This document shows positions 15,220 to 24,945 of a stretch of DNA of 50,410 nucleotides, in pieces. The stretch comes from JBJXFE01 sp046153875. GTDB lineage: Bacteria > Planctomycetota > Phycisphaerae > Phycisphaerales > UBA1924. The notes below the pieces were generated by a model, which was not told where the DNA came from, ran no database searches, and saw only the letters and a program-made list of their open reading frames with translations. The stretch lies in contig JBJXFE010000051.1 in the NCBI GenBank assembly GCA_046153875.1, forward strand, positions 1-50,410. Direction: 5' to 3'. The first letter of the stretch is position 1; each line of letters opens with the position of its first letter. A program made the position numbers and the translations under genes.

Positions 15220-16380
15220 CTACCGCCGCCCGATCCACCCACGCCGCCAGAACGCCCACAGCATCCCCAGCGCGATCACGATCATCACCCCCCACACCGC
15301 GACATAGCCGTACCGCCACCCGAGCTCGGGCATGTTCAGCGCCCGCCCTTCGCGCTCGAAGTTCATCCCGTACACACCGACGATGAACGTGAGCGGGATG
15401 AAGATCGTCGCGATGACCGTCAGCACCTTCATCACCTCGTTCATCCGGTTGCTCAGGCTCGTCAGGTGGACCTCCATCAGCGCCGACCCGATCTCGCGGT
15501 ACGCCTCGATCAGGTCGATGATCTGCCCGGCGTGGTCGTAGCAGTCGCGCAGGAACAGCCGTGCCTCCGACCCGATCAGCGGCGTCTGATCGCGCACAAG
15601 CTGGTTCAGCGCGTCGCGCAGCGGCCAGATCGCCCGCCGGATGGTCAGCAGGTCGCGCCGGATGCGGTGCAGGTCGGCCAGCAGCGCGGGCCCGGGCCGC
15701 TCCAGCGACGCTTCCTCCAGAACGTCCAGCCGCTCGCCCAGCGCCTCAAGGACGGGGAAATACGCGTCGATGGCCGCGTCGATGATCGTGTACGCCAGGT
15801 AGTCCGGGCCCAGAGAACGGATCCGCCCGCTCGACGTGCGGATACGGTGCCGCACCGCGTCGAAGCTGTCGCCCGGGTGCGATTCCTCCTGGAACGTCAT
15901 CACGGAGTTGCGCCCCAGCACGAGGCTGATCTGTTCCGTGTCCAGCGCCGTGGGCGCCCCCGCCGGCGCCGTGCCGCCCGGCGGCCCGGTTGTGACGCCT
16001 CCGGTGGGCACGCGCAGCACGATGAACAGGTACGTCCCGTAGTCCTCTACCTTGGGTCGCTGCAGCGTGTGGGCCACGTCCGCCAGCGCCAACGGGTGCA
16101 GCCCGATCAGCCGCGCCGCCTCCGTCAGGGTCGGCTCGTGACCCACGCCGTCCACGTCCACCCACGTCACGGGCAGCGATCCGAGGCAACGTGCCGCCTC
16201 GGTCAGTGTTCCCCGCCCCGCGCGGGGCTCCTCGAAGCTGTCCGGCCCGTACCCGAGCACGCGCACCTCGGGCGGAGCCGCACCGGGGTCCGCCGCGAGC
16301 GTTCCGGGCGGCGAGCCCGGTGGCGGACGACGGGACTTGCGCGCCTTGGCGGCACGCCTTGTTCGCGACGATCGTGGCAC
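15220..16380 (-). CDS. corA: CorA-family magnesium/cobalt transporter
   Basis: Pentameric inner-membrane divalent-cation channel. 386 residues: a basic N-terminal tail (RTRRAAKARKSRRPP), a cytoplasmic alpha/beta domain with VTWVDVDGVGHEPTL, the long stalk helix region (RLFLRDCYDHAGQIIDLIEAYREIGSALMEVHLTSLSNRMNEVMKVLT), then two C-terminal membrane helices: TVIATIFIPLTFIVGVYGMNFE with the invariant G338-M339-N340 filter motif, and YGYVAVWGVMIVIALGMLWAFW ending in WRRGWI. The GTG start at 16380 has GAGGG upstream. It is divergent from the beta-CASP nuclease gene. Confidence 0.95.
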   Translation of the reverse strand: MPRSSRTRRAAKARKSRRPPPGSPPGTLAADPGAAPPEVRVLGYGPDSFEEPRAGRGTLTEAARCLGSLPVTWVDVDGVGHEPTLTEAARLIGLHPLALADVAHTLQRPKVEDYGTYLFIVLRVPTGGVTTGPPGGTAPAGAPTALDTEQISLVLGRNSVMTFQEESHPGDSFDAVRHRIRTSSGRIRSLGPDYLAYTIIDAAIDAYFPVLEALGERLDVLEEASLERPGPALLADLHRIRRDLLTIRRAIWPLRDALNQLVRDQTPLIGSEARLFLRDCYDHAGQIIDLIEAYREIGSALMEVHLTSLSNRMNEVMKVLTVIATIFIPLTFIVGVYGMNFEREGRALNMPELGWRYGYVAVWGVMIVIALGMLWAFWRRGWIGRR

Positions 16381-16463
16381 AGTGGTTTCCCTCGAGCGCG
16401 CGAGCAGGATAGCGGATCATCCCCCGAGTATGGGTGGGCCGCGGGTGAGGGGTGGGGAGGTGA

Positions 16464-16469
16464 TAGAGT
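16464..16469 (+). promoter_or_regulatory. -10 box for a leaderless nuclease transcript
   Basis: TAGAGT followed by six bases and ATG at 16476. Confidence 0.5.
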
Positions 16470-16475
16470 GCCCGC

Positions 16476-17975
16476 ATGAGACTCTCGTTCTACGGCGCGG
16501 CCGGAGAAGTCACCGGCTCGTGCTACCTCGTCGAGACGGACCGCGCCCGCGTGCTCATCGACTTCGGGCTCCACCAGGGGGACCAGAACGCCGAGCGGCG
16601 CAACCGCCGCCTGCCCCCGATCGACCCCGCGCGGCTCGACGCCGTGATCCTCACGCACGCGCACCTGGACCACTCGGGGCGGTTGCCCCTGCTGACCCGC
16701 GACGAGGCCGCGGGTTTCAACGCTCCGATCCACGCCACGCCCGCCACGATCGAGCTGACCGGCATCCTCCTGCGCGACGCGGCCCACATCCAGGAGAACG
16801 ACGCCGAGCGCGAGAACCGCTACCGCGTGCGCGAGCGCAAGCCGCCGGTCACACCGCTCTACACCGCCGACGACGCCGAGCGCGTCCTGCGCATGCTGCG
16901 GGCGCTGCCCTACAACCAGCCCCGCGAGGTCGCACCGGGCATCACCTGCCGCTTCACCGAGGCCGGGCACATCCTCGGCTCCGCCAGCGTCGAGCTCACC
17001 GTCCGCGAGCGCGAGCGGCACGTCGTCATCGCGTTCTCGGGGGACATCGGCCCGCGGGGTTCGCCGCTGCTGCGCGACCCCGAGCCCGTGCCACACGCCG
17101 ACGTGGTCGTGCTCGAATCCACCTACGGCGACCGGGACCACCGCGGTTACGACGCGAGCCTCCAGGAGTTCGCCCGGGTGCTCGACGGAGCCCGGGCCGC
17201 GGCCGCGAGCAAGGTGCTCATCCCCTCGTTCGCCGTCGGGCGCACGCAGATGCTCATCTACGAGATCGGGCGGATGCGAGCGCACGACGGCGGGTCACGC
17301 GGATCGGCCAACGGTCCCGCGTCCGCGCTCCCCGGCGTCTACGTGGACAGCCCTATGGCGATCGAGGCCACGGACCTGTACCGCCGCCACCTCGACCTGT
17401 TCGACGAGGAGACCCGCGCGATCATCGCGTCCGGCGAAACGCCCCTGGCCTTCCCCGGGCTGCGCTTCACGCACACCCGCGAGCAGTCCGCGGCCCTCAA
17501 CACGCTCGGCGGCGGAGCGGTCGTCATCGCCGCCTCGGGCATGTGCACCGGCGGGCGCATCCTCCACCACCTGCGCCACGGCCTGGGCAGACCGGAGACG
17601 TGCGTGCTCTTCGTCGGCTTTCAGGCGAAGGGCACGCTCGGCCGACGGCTGGTCGATCGCGAGCCGGTCGTCCGCGTGCTCGGCGAGCCGATCGAGGTGA
17701 AGGCGAGCATCCACACGATCTGCGGGTTCTCGGCGCACACGGGCCAGTCGGGCCTGATCGAGTGGGCCGCGGCCGTGAAGCCCGTGTCGAACGGCTCGGG
17801 TGCATGCGGCGGAGCGAGTGGGGGGGCGAGCGGGGGCGCAAGTGGGGGGGCGAAGCAGCGCGTCTTCCTCACGCACGGCGAAGATACGCCGCGGGCGGTG
17901 CTCCGCGACCGGCTGCGGAAGGAACTCGGCTCTGAGCCGTCGCTGCCGAACTGGGGCGAACACGTCGAGCTGTGA
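16476..17975 (+). CDS. Beta-CASP metallo-beta-lactamase RNA-processing nuclease (Ysh1/CPSF-like)
   Basis: Zinc-dependent RNase or RNA 3'-processing-type nuclease, cytoplasmic, 499 residues. Seen: MRLSFYGAAGEVTGSCYLVE, typical of the CPSF73-like bacterial group, the metal motif THAHLDHSGRLPLL (His61, His63, Asp65, His66), FTEAGHILGSASVEL, FSGDIGPRG, VVLESTYGDRDH, the beta-CASP part with VLIPSFAVGRTQMLIYEIGRM and VYVDSPMA, and the C-terminal VLFVGFQAKGTLGRRL, EVKASIHTICGFSAHTGQ and VFLTHGE. Odd: a Ser/Gly/Ala repeat (GGASGGASGGASGGA) encoded by near-tandem G-rich DNA interrupts the C-terminal part just before VFLTHGE. TAGAGT six bases before the ATG supports this start. Confidence 0.93.
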   Translation: MRLSFYGAAGEVTGSCYLVETDRARVLIDFGLHQGDQNAERRNRRLPPIDPARLDAVILTHAHLDHSGRLPLLTRDEAAGFNAPIHATPATIELTGILLRDAAHIQENDAERENRYRVRERKPPVTPLYTADDAERVLRMLRALPYNQPREVAPGITCRFTEAGHILGSASVELTVRERERHVVIAFSGDIGPRGSPLLRDPEPVPHADVVVLESTYGDRDHRGYDASLQEFARVLDGARAAAASKVLIPSFAVGRTQMLIYEIGRMRAHDGGSRGSANGPASALPGVYVDSPMAIEATDLYRRHLDLFDEETRAIIASGETPLAFPGLRFTHTREQSAALNTLGGGAVVIAASGMCTGGRILHHLRHGLGRPETCVLFVGFQAKGTLGRRLVDREPVVRVLGEPIEVKASIHTICGFSAHTGQSGLIEWAAAVKPVSNGSGACGGASGGASGGASGGAKQRVFLTHGEDTPRAVLRDRLRKELGSEPSLPNWGEHVEL

Positions 17976-17981
17976 CGGGAT

Positions 17982-19364
<1,383 letters not shown>

Positions 19365-19370
19365 GGGGTG

Positions 19371-19376
19371 AGGGTA
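19371..19376 (-). promoter_or_regulatory. -10 box for a leaderless argH transcript
   Basis: TACCCT on the minus strand followed by six bases and ATG. Confidence 0.45.
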
Positions 19377-19452
19377 GCCGACGAGCCCGAAGCGCGAGCG
19401 AGGGTTTCACCCGGAGTACGCAGGGGTCGCGGAGTCTCGCGGAGGGGGATGC

Positions 19453-19494
19453 GTGGCACGGGCTTCGCGGCGTGGGGGGGGCGCGACGCCCGTG
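19453..19494 (+). repeat. Dispersed palindromic repeat, long-loop form, copy 1
   Basis: Left arm GTGGCACGGGCTTCGC (19453-19468) and right arm GCGACGCCCGTG (19483-19494) around a G-rich loop. The same two arms recur in opposite orientation at 21287-21323 with a different loop. Confidence 0.7.
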
Positions 19495-19572
19495 GATGAT
19501 TCCGTGACGGCCAGTCGTCGGGAGCATCTCGTTCGCCGTGCCTATCCTCGCTGTGCCTACAGTGGTTGAACG

Positions 19573-20289
19573 ATGGTCGCGAGGAGTGCTTGTAACGCGC
19601 CGGCCCCTTCAACCGATGGCGGTGCGCCGGCGGGCTTTCCGGCCGCGCGACGCTACGCCGATCGTGTGCCGCGGCACGTACTTCGCATCGCTCGGGTCTC
19701 CGCCTTGATTCTGGCGGGGCTGGTGTTGGGCCGCGGTCTCGATGTGGTCTGCGGTGACAACTGGGCCAGCATTGTCGCCCACGAGGCGTACCGGAGCGGG
19801 CAGCTGAGCGGGCCGGAGCTGCGTCGCCTCATCGATGACGTCGGTCTGAAGTCGGTCGTGAACCTGCGGGGCGCCAACCCCACATCCTGGTACCGGAGCG
19901 AGACGGCGGCGTGCCGGGCGGCCGGCGTGCGGCACTACGACGTTGCGATGTCCGCGCGCGAGCTGCCCGAACCCGAGGTCGCTCTCGGTCTGCTTTCGAT
20001 TCTCCGCGAAGCGCCGCGCCCGCTGCTGGTGCATTGCAGGAACGGCGCCGACCGGGCCGGCCTGGCGGCCGCGATCTATCTGATTCAGGACGAGGGGCTC
20101 GGCGTCGAAGAGGCTGAAGCGGCGGGGCTGAGCACCTGGCGCGGGCACGTGCCGTTCGGGCCGACGGGCGAGCTCGGCCGGTTCCTCGGCCTGTACCGGA
20201 CCCACGGGTCGGGCAAGAGCCTGGAGCAATGGACGCGCGAGGACTACCCGCGGATCTTCCGGCACGAGTGGTGCCCGGCGCGGTCGTGA
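19573..20289 (+). CDS. Membrane-anchored protein tyrosine/dual-specificity phosphatase
   Basis: 238 residues. A basic N-terminus precedes one membrane helix (VSALILAGLVLGRGLDVVCG), so the catalytic domain is probably outside the cytoplasm. SIVAHEAYRSGQLSGPELRRLIDDVGLKSVVNLRG matches bacterial DSP-like phosphatases; the CX5R loop is HCRNGADRAG with nucleophile Cys155 and Arg161; the general acid Asp is not obvious. Ends with WTREDYPRIFRHEWCP. Start: ATG at 19573 has a TACAGT box nine bases upstream and no Shine-Dalgarno; a later start would cut the membrane helix. Gene order with the following methyltransferase-like gene (28 bases) suggests an operon. Confidence 0.82.
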   Translation: MVARSACNAPAPSTDGGAPAGFPAARRYADRVPRHVLRIARVSALILAGLVLGRGLDVVCGDNWASIVAHEAYRSGQLSGPELRRLIDDVGLKSVVNLRGANPTSWYRSETAACRAAGVRHYDVAMSARELPEPEVALGLLSILREAPRPLLVHCRNGADRAGLAAAIYLIQDEGLGVEEAEAAGLSTWRGHVPFGPTGELGRFLGLYRTHGSGKSLEQWTREDYPRIFRHEWCPARS

Positions 20290-20317
20290 GGCCGCGAACC
20301 GGGGACGGGAGAAGGCG

Positions 20318-21004
20318 ATGAGTGCGAAGGCCATCCAGGGACCGGCGGGCCAGGCGCTGCTGCGCCTCGAGCACCCGTGGCTGTTCCGGCTCGGTCAGTG
20401 GACGCGCCGCGTGCGCACCGAGGTGCTCGTCGTCGGTGTCGCGATCGGCGTGATCGAGGGGATCGTCGAGCGCGAGCGGCCGCTCGACCTGTTCGAGTGG
20501 GAGTGGCGGCTGCTCCTCGCGGGCGTGCTGCTGGCCGCGGGGTGCGTGCTCCGCATCGCCGCCATCGGCTGTATCCGCAAGAACGACGAACTCGAGACGC
20601 GGGGGGTCTACTCGATCTGCAGGCACCCGCTCTACCTCGGGACCATCCTGGCGTACGCCGCGTTCTGTGTCCTGCTGGACGATGCGGAGTTCTATTGGTT
20701 CGGCGCGGCGTACTTCGCCCTGTTCTACACCCCGACGATCCTCTGGGAAGAGGCGTCGCTGCGCCGGCAGTACGGCGAGGACTTCGCGGCGTACGCGCGG
20801 CACACGCCGGCCCTGCTGCCGCTCGGCAGGTTCGTGCCGGGCCGGTTCGCGTGGAGTGTCGCCAAGCGTCGCGGCGCCGTGGCCATGCTGGTGGGAGTCG
20901 CGCTGTCCCTGATCAGCGTGCAGGCGATGGCCCGGTTGTTTCGGCCGGGCGTGTGGGGCGGCAACGACCCGCCCGACTCCGCGATCGGGCGAGTTGACCG
21001 GTAG
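20318..21004 (+). CDS. Isoprenylcysteine-carboxyl-methyltransferase-like membrane protein
   Basis: Polytopic membrane protein of 228 residues. Membrane segments at about TEVLVVGVAIGVIEGIV, WRLLLAGVLLAAGCVLRIAAIG, TILAYAAFCVLLDDAEFYWFGAAYFALFY and VAMLVGVALSLISVQAMA. The conserved ICMT-like block is TRGVYSICRHPLYLGTIL with RHPxYxG, followed by WEEASLRRQYGEDFAAYARHTPALLPL, the E-x-L-x-x-x-YGxxxxxY motif of the SAM-binding end. Bacterial members methylate small molecules or lipids rather than prenylated proteins; the substrate is unknown. GGGAGAAGG lies before the ATG. It probably shares an operon with the phosphatase. Confidence 0.83.
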   Translation: MSAKAIQGPAGQALLRLEHPWLFRLGQWTRRVRTEVLVVGVAIGVIEGIVERERPLDLFEWEWRLLLAGVLLAAGCVLRIAAIGCIRKNDELETRGVYSICRHPLYLGTILAYAAFCVLLDDAEFYWFGAAYFALFYTPTILWEEASLRRQYGEDFAAYARHTPALLPLGRFVPGRFAWSVAKRRGAVAMLVGVALSLISVQAMARLFRPGVWGGNDPPDSAIGRVDR

Positions 21005-21286
21005 CGTGGTCGGGGCTGCGGCATACAGCTCAGCCTGCCTGCCGTGGCTGGGCGTGGATGAACGCGGGGGACCGCCGCCCCCCTCCACGCGGTCAACTTG
21101 TACAATCACTCCGCCGCCGTGCCGTGGCGCCCCCCACGCGGGCGAGCCTGAGACGTTCGATTCGGCCCGCGACCTGATCGAGCCCCGCGCAGGTGCGGCA
21201 CGGCGACGGAAGGAATCTGTCCCTCGGCGGGCCACGGGCTACCGGCGCTGTGTACCCGCCGCGGCGGGCGGTTGCCCGTGGTCGAA

Positions 21287-21323
21287 GCACGGGCGTCGCA
21301 CAAAGGGGCGAAGCCCGTGCCAC
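21287..21323 (-). repeat. Dispersed palindromic repeat, long-loop form, copy 2
   Basis: Read on the minus strand it begins GTGGCACGGGCTTCGC and ends GCGACGCCCGTGC, with a 7-8 base loop. Arms identical to the copy at 19453-19494. Confidence 0.7.
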
Positions 21324-21511
21324 GTACCAGTGCGACCCGCCGCGTCCTCACACTAGGTCTGAAACGAGCGCCTCCTATTCCGGGACTTGGCGCATGCGCG
21401 GTCGCGCGGGGTCGACCGCATGGTTGCGGTGTGCGCACGGATGAGCGTGATGAACCGCCTCAGCCGCCAGGCATCTTGGCGCGGCATTCACGATCGGGCG
21501 GGCTTTGCGTA

Positions 21512-21540
21512 TTGCAACGGGGTGGCGCGCCCGGTATCCT
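21512..21540 (+). promoter_or_regulatory. Sigma-70-type promoter of the SUMF1-fold/export operon
   Basis: TTGCAA (21512-21517), 17-bp spacer, TATCCT (21535-21540). The predicted start near 21547 leaves a leader of about 20 bases containing the GGAGGG ribosome-binding site. Confidence 0.6.
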
Positions 21541-21567
21541 CGGCGCACTCCATGGAGGGAACACGCG

Positions 21568-22614
21568 ATGATGACGATCAAGGGATGGTCGCTTGCAGCG
21601 CTGCTTGTCTGCGGCGCGCCGCCCGCGTCGCTCGCCGCGCGCCCGCCCCCCGACATCCAGTTCAACACGATCGGCGCGCCCGGGAACGCCGCGTATCCGC
21701 TCAAGAGCCCGCCGGGGTACGTCAGCGTCCAGGGGCGGGGTCGGGTGGACTACGAGTACCGGATCGGCAAGTACGAGGTGACGACCGCGCAGTGGATGGA
21801 GTTCGTCAACACCTACACGGTCCTCGGCGGGCAGTGGCAGTTCTTCGCCGACCCGGTGCGCTGGGGCGCCGTGCCCGACCCGGCCTACTCAGGGCCGGGG
21901 ATCAAATACAAACTCAACCCCTCGCTGACCAACGCGGGGATGGTGGGCGTCTACGGCATTTCCTGGCGCGAGTCGGCGATGTTCGCCAACTGGCTCCACA
22001 ACGAAAAGGCCTCGGGCACGTGGGCGATCGAGAACGGCGCGTACGACACATCCACGTTCACCACCAACCCCAACGGCACGTTCAACGACCAGTTGACGCA
22101 CAACCCGGGCGCGAAGTACTGGATCCCCACGTTCGACGAGCACATAAAGGCGGCCCACTACGACCCCAACCGCTACGGGCCGGGCCAGGGTGGGTACTGG
22201 ATGTTCTCGCACGGGTCCGACGAGCCCGCGATCGGCGGTCCGCCGGGAATCGGACAGGCCAACACGGGATTCATCCTGCCCGCCTTCGGGAACTACTACA
22301 TCCCGCTGGGCTCGTACCCGGAGACCCAGTCGCCATGGGGCCTGCTCGACACCGCCGGCGCCAGCAGCGAGCACACGGAGTTCTGGTGGTTCCCGAACGG
22401 ACCGTACGTGGAGCGCGGTGCTCGCGGATCATCGACGGGCGGGGGGGCGGACCCTTCGGATCGCATCTATTGGGTTAATGCCAATAGCCCGCAGTTCGGA
22501 TACTCGGGGATTGGGCTTCGGATTGCCGCGGCGATCCCATCCCCCGGTTCACTCGCTCTGCTGGCAATGTCTTGGACCTTGTTCGGCATCCGCAAACGGA
22601 GGAGAGCACCATGA
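21568..22614 (+). CDS. Exported SUMF1 (formylglycine-generating-enzyme-like) fold protein with PEP-CTERM-like tail
   Basis: 348 residues. Signal peptide MMTIKGWSLAALLVCGAPPASLAA; then a SUMF1/C-type-lectin-like fold: YEYRIGKYEVTTAQWMEFVNTY is the typical opening, GISWRESAMFANWLHNE the middle, IGLRIA the end. The C-terminus IPSPGSLALLAMSWTLFGIRKRRRAP has the small-residue motif, hydrophobic helix and basic end of a PEP-CTERM-like sorting signal. There is no Cys after the signal peptide, so the copper-binding Cys pair of true formylglycine-generating enzymes is missing and GNVWEW is degenerate; a structural or binding role is likely. GGAGGG precedes the ATG. The stop overlaps the next start as ATGA. 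Confidence 0.8.
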   Translation: MMTIKGWSLAALLVCGAPPASLAARPPPDIQFNTIGAPGNAAYPLKSPPGYVSVQGRGRVDYEYRIGKYEVTTAQWMEFVNTYTVLGGQWQFFADPVRWGAVPDPAYSGPGIKYKLNPSLTNAGMVGVYGISWRESAMFANWLHNEKASGTWAIENGAYDTSTFTTNPNGTFNDQLTHNPGAKYWIPTFDEHIKAAHYDPNRYGPGQGGYWMFSHGSDEPAIGGPPGIGQANTGFILPAFGNYYIPLGSYPETQSPWGLLDTAGASSEHTEFWWFPNGPYVERGARGSSTGGGADPSDRIYWVNANSPQFGYSGIGLRIAAAIPSPGSLALLAMSWTLFGIRKRRRAP

Positions 22615-24119
22615 AGCGCAGCTCAATCGGACCCATCGTCATCACGACCGCGGGGTCGCTCGCGTTCTGCGCTGGCCTCGCCGACGCGCAGTGCACGAAC
22701 CTGGTCCACATTCAGGAATGGCACAGTGCCGGGTGCGCGTCGGCGTGCGCTCCGGCGCCGTGCCTCCAGTGCAACATCGCCCCTTTTCTGGCGCAGGTGG
22801 TCGTCGAGTCATGCTCCACGCGCATCAACATCTTCGCCGACGGGCTCTCCACGAGCATCCACGCCGGAAACATCGACATCAACAACACCGCGGGGAACAA
22901 CCCCAACCCGCTCGAGGTGTTCATCGGCCAGGGGTCTTTCCCGTATTCGACGTCGCAGGCCCAGGTGGTCATTGGCAATGTCGGCAGACTCCGGGCCGTT
23001 GATCCGGACACCCGAATCAACACGTATCTCGCGGGGCACATCGGTGGGAACTTCACCAGCACCGTGGGCGCTTCGCTGGTCGGCCGGGTCTACCGATTGG
23101 ACGTTGATGGGGCGCTGGGTGGCCTTCTAATGGATGAGTCGCCTGGGACTAATTATCCCCGGATTATCGCCGGGTCCACCGTCGCGGGCACCAGCATCAC
23201 CTGTACAACAGGGACCGTGCATCTCGTGCAGGTCACCGGCGATGTGCTCGGGAACATCGCAGCGCCTGGTGGCGGGATCATCGACGTGCTCGCGGGGAAT
23301 CTCCGAGGCAACGTGACCGCCGACGATTTCATCGGCAACATCGACGCCACGGGCGCCATCGCGACGAGCGGCGGCACCGCCGTCACCATCCAGACTAGCG
23401 GAAACGATGCCCCCATCGGGTTCATTAGGGGAACGAGCATCAACGCCAACATCACCGCCGGGCCGTCGAACGATCGCGGGGTCGTGGAATGGGTCAAGAC
23501 GACGTCCGGCAACCTCACAGGCGCGATCGTCGCCCAGAGCCTGGCCGACCCCGCAGCCGGCGTGCCCGTGGTGGACGTGGCCGGTAGCCTCGCGGCGTCC
23601 ATCACAGTCGGCAGTGGAGGTCTCCAGGGCCAGATCATCATCAACGGCGGCAACTCGGGCGGTTCATGGACCGGAACCGTCACGATCGGCTCGACCACGC
23701 TCAGCGGGCCGTACTACAGCAACACCGCGTCCTCCCTCGGCGGCGGCGCCGTCGGCCTCGCCCCGTTCCACCTGCACGACGAGGATTGCACGCCCCCGAA
23801 CGGATACTCCGGCGCGCCGCCGGGCGACAACAAGCTGCGCCTGCGCTGGTACGGCCCGCTCTCGTGGTCGAGCGGCGACCCGGTCACCGTCGAGTACCGC
23901 GTCCACCCCTCGCAGAACTGGACCGACATCACCGGCGACTTCACGTTCGAGATCAACCCGAGCAACCCCCGCGAACTCGTGCTGACGCCGGACACCCCGT
24001 GGGACCTCGACGCCATCATCTACCGGGTGATCCCGACCTCGAACCTCAAGTGCGCCGGCGTGACGGGCGCGCCGGCGGTGTACAACCTCGACACGTACAT
24101 CGTCGACATCGACTTCTGA
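22611..24119 (+). CDS. Exported repeat protein, probable beta-solenoid
   Basis: 502 residues. Signal peptide MKRSSIGPIVITTAGSLAFCAGLADAQ, then a Cys-containing N-terminal segment (CASACAPAPCLQCNIAPF) and a long Gly/Asn/Thr/Ile-rich stretch of short strands (GNIAAPGGGIIDVLAGNLRGNVTADDFIGNIDATGAI) that looks like a right-handed beta-helix. The last 120 residues (LRLRWYGPLSWSSGDPVTVEYRVHPSQNWTDI...) resemble a beta-sandwich. No dockerin or sorting signal. I do not recognise a characterised family. The ATG overlaps the stop of the SUMF1-fold gene (ATGA) with GGAGGAG upstream, so the two are translationally coupled and probably act together at the cell surface. Confidence 0.75.
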   Translation: MKRSSIGPIVITTAGSLAFCAGLADAQCTNLVHIQEWHSAGCASACAPAPCLQCNIAPFLAQVVVESCSTRINIFADGLSTSIHAGNIDINNTAGNNPNPLEVFIGQGSFPYSTSQAQVVIGNVGRLRAVDPDTRINTYLAGHIGGNFTSTVGASLVGRVYRLDVDGALGGLLMDESPGTNYPRIIAGSTVAGTSITCTTGTVHLVQVTGDVLGNIAAPGGGIIDVLAGNLRGNVTADDFIGNIDATGAIATSGGTAVTIQTSGNDAPIGFIRGTSINANITAGPSNDRGVVEWVKTTSGNLTGAIVAQSLADPAAGVPVVDVAGSLAASITVGSGGLQGQIIINGGNSGGSWTGTVTIGSTTLSGPYYSNTASSLGGGAVGLAPFHLHDEDCTPPNGYSGAPPGDNKLRLRWYGPLSWSSGDPVTVEYRVHPSQNWTDITGDFTFEINPSNPRELVLTPDTPWDLDAIIYRVIPTSNLKCAGVTGAPAVYNLDTYIVDIDF

Positions 24120-24240
24120 CCCGGGGGGTCCGATGGATCGGTGGATCCGAAATGCCCGGGTGACCCGGGTGCCCCTGGTTGAACCCGAGGAGGCTCACCC
24201 TATGACCGCGCGCACGGACAGCTTCGGCCACGCGCTCCGG

Positions 24241-24246
24241 TAGCGT
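24241..24246 (+). promoter_or_regulatory. -10 box before the small ORF
   Basis: TAGCGT, exactly six bases before the ATG at 24253. A 13-codon frame with GAGGAGG upstream (24202-24243) ends on the first three bases of this box. Confidence 0.35.
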
Positions 24247-24252
24247 GCGGCC

Positions 24253-24378
24253 ATGGCATCGAGGGACGACGAGATCAGCTTCACCTGGCCCACGGCGGCC
24301 ATGAAGTTCACGTCGCCGTGCCAGCGGGACTACGAGTACAAGTTCCGCGTGCCATGGCGCCCGCGCTGGAAGCCCTAG
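24253..24378 (+). CDS. Candidate 41-residue small protein
   Basis: MASRDDEISFTWPTAAMKFT then SPCQRDYEYKFRVPWRPRWKP: aromatic, charged and not low-complexity, unlike random GC-rich frames around it. One Cys, no signal peptide, no membrane segment. It carries the same upstream arrangement (TANNNT, six bases, ATG) as several certain genes in the window. I recognise no family. It could also be the surviving 5' end of a decayed longer gene, since the sequence after the stop is repetitive. Confidence 0.45.
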   Translation: MASRDDEISFTWPTAAMKFTSPCQRDYEYKFRVPWRPRWKP

Positions 24379-24599
24379 GCCCAGCGTCCCCTGTGGCCCG
24401 GCCTCCATCGCCGGTCCGCCACGCCCCCCCCCACGCGGGCGGGGTTGGGGCGGGCTGGGGTGATTCGGCGTCATCGGGCGGGTTGCCATTCCGCCGCCCG
24501 CTGTGGGGGGTGGGCGGAAGGGCCGGAGATAATTCTATTGGCTGCCCGTGGGTCGGCGGTCCCCGGTGTGGGGGGGCGGCGGTCGTTGTCGTCATACGG

Positions 24600-24735
24600 T
24601 CAGGGGTTGCCGTCGCGTGGGTAAGGGTTGCCGCCGCGTCTTCAGCCTGTGACGGCGTTCCGGCAGGAGTTGCCGTCGTGCCGTCTGCTCGTCCCGCCGT
24701 GCCGTCAAGAGCTGCCGTCCTGCCGTCAACCACCG
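24600..24735. repeat. Imperfect tandem array built on TTGCCGTCG
   Basis: TTGCCGTC/TGCCGTC recurs about seven times at irregular 7-27 base intervals (for example GGGTTGCCGTCGCG, GGGTTGCCGCCGCG, GAGTTGCCGTCGTG, CTGCCGTCCTGCCGTC). Confidence 0.5.
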
Positions 24736-24945
24736 CCGCCGCCTCGGCAACGGGCGACCCGACCACGCGCGCGCGCACGGTCGCGCGCCGACCGCTTGTC
24801 CAGGTGTCAAGGCCCGCACGCCTTCACGTCAATCACCGCGTTAAGTCGCTCCGCCGGGCCGCACGGCTCAATCGGCGCCGCCCGCCTCCCGATACACACG
24901 CCCGACTTCGCGGACCGAGCGTCGGCCCGCGGCGAAGATCGGGCA

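Larger units (their letters stand above)
21005..21567. other. 563-bp spacer with palindromic repeats and the SUMF1-gene promoter
   Basis: No convincing gene. Contains a strong hairpin just after the methyltransferase-like gene (CGTGGA...TCCACG enclosing GGGGG...CCCCC, 21052-21089), an isolated TACAAT at 21101, the inverted long-form palindromic repeat at 21287-21323, and the promoter at 21512-21540. Open frames in this stretch lack start signals and have no recognisable product. Confidence 0.6.

Noticed and set aside
21005..21567. Insertion sequence or transposase remnant
   Set aside because: Inverted repeats are present, but no DDE/HUH motif or target-site duplication was found in any frame.
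21568..22614. Active formylglycine-generating enzyme for a sulfatase
   Set aside because: No Cys after the signal peptide and no sulfatase gene in the window.
24600..24735. CRISPR array
   Set aside because: Repeat core is only 7-9 bases with irregular spacing of 7-27 bases and no cas gene nearby.
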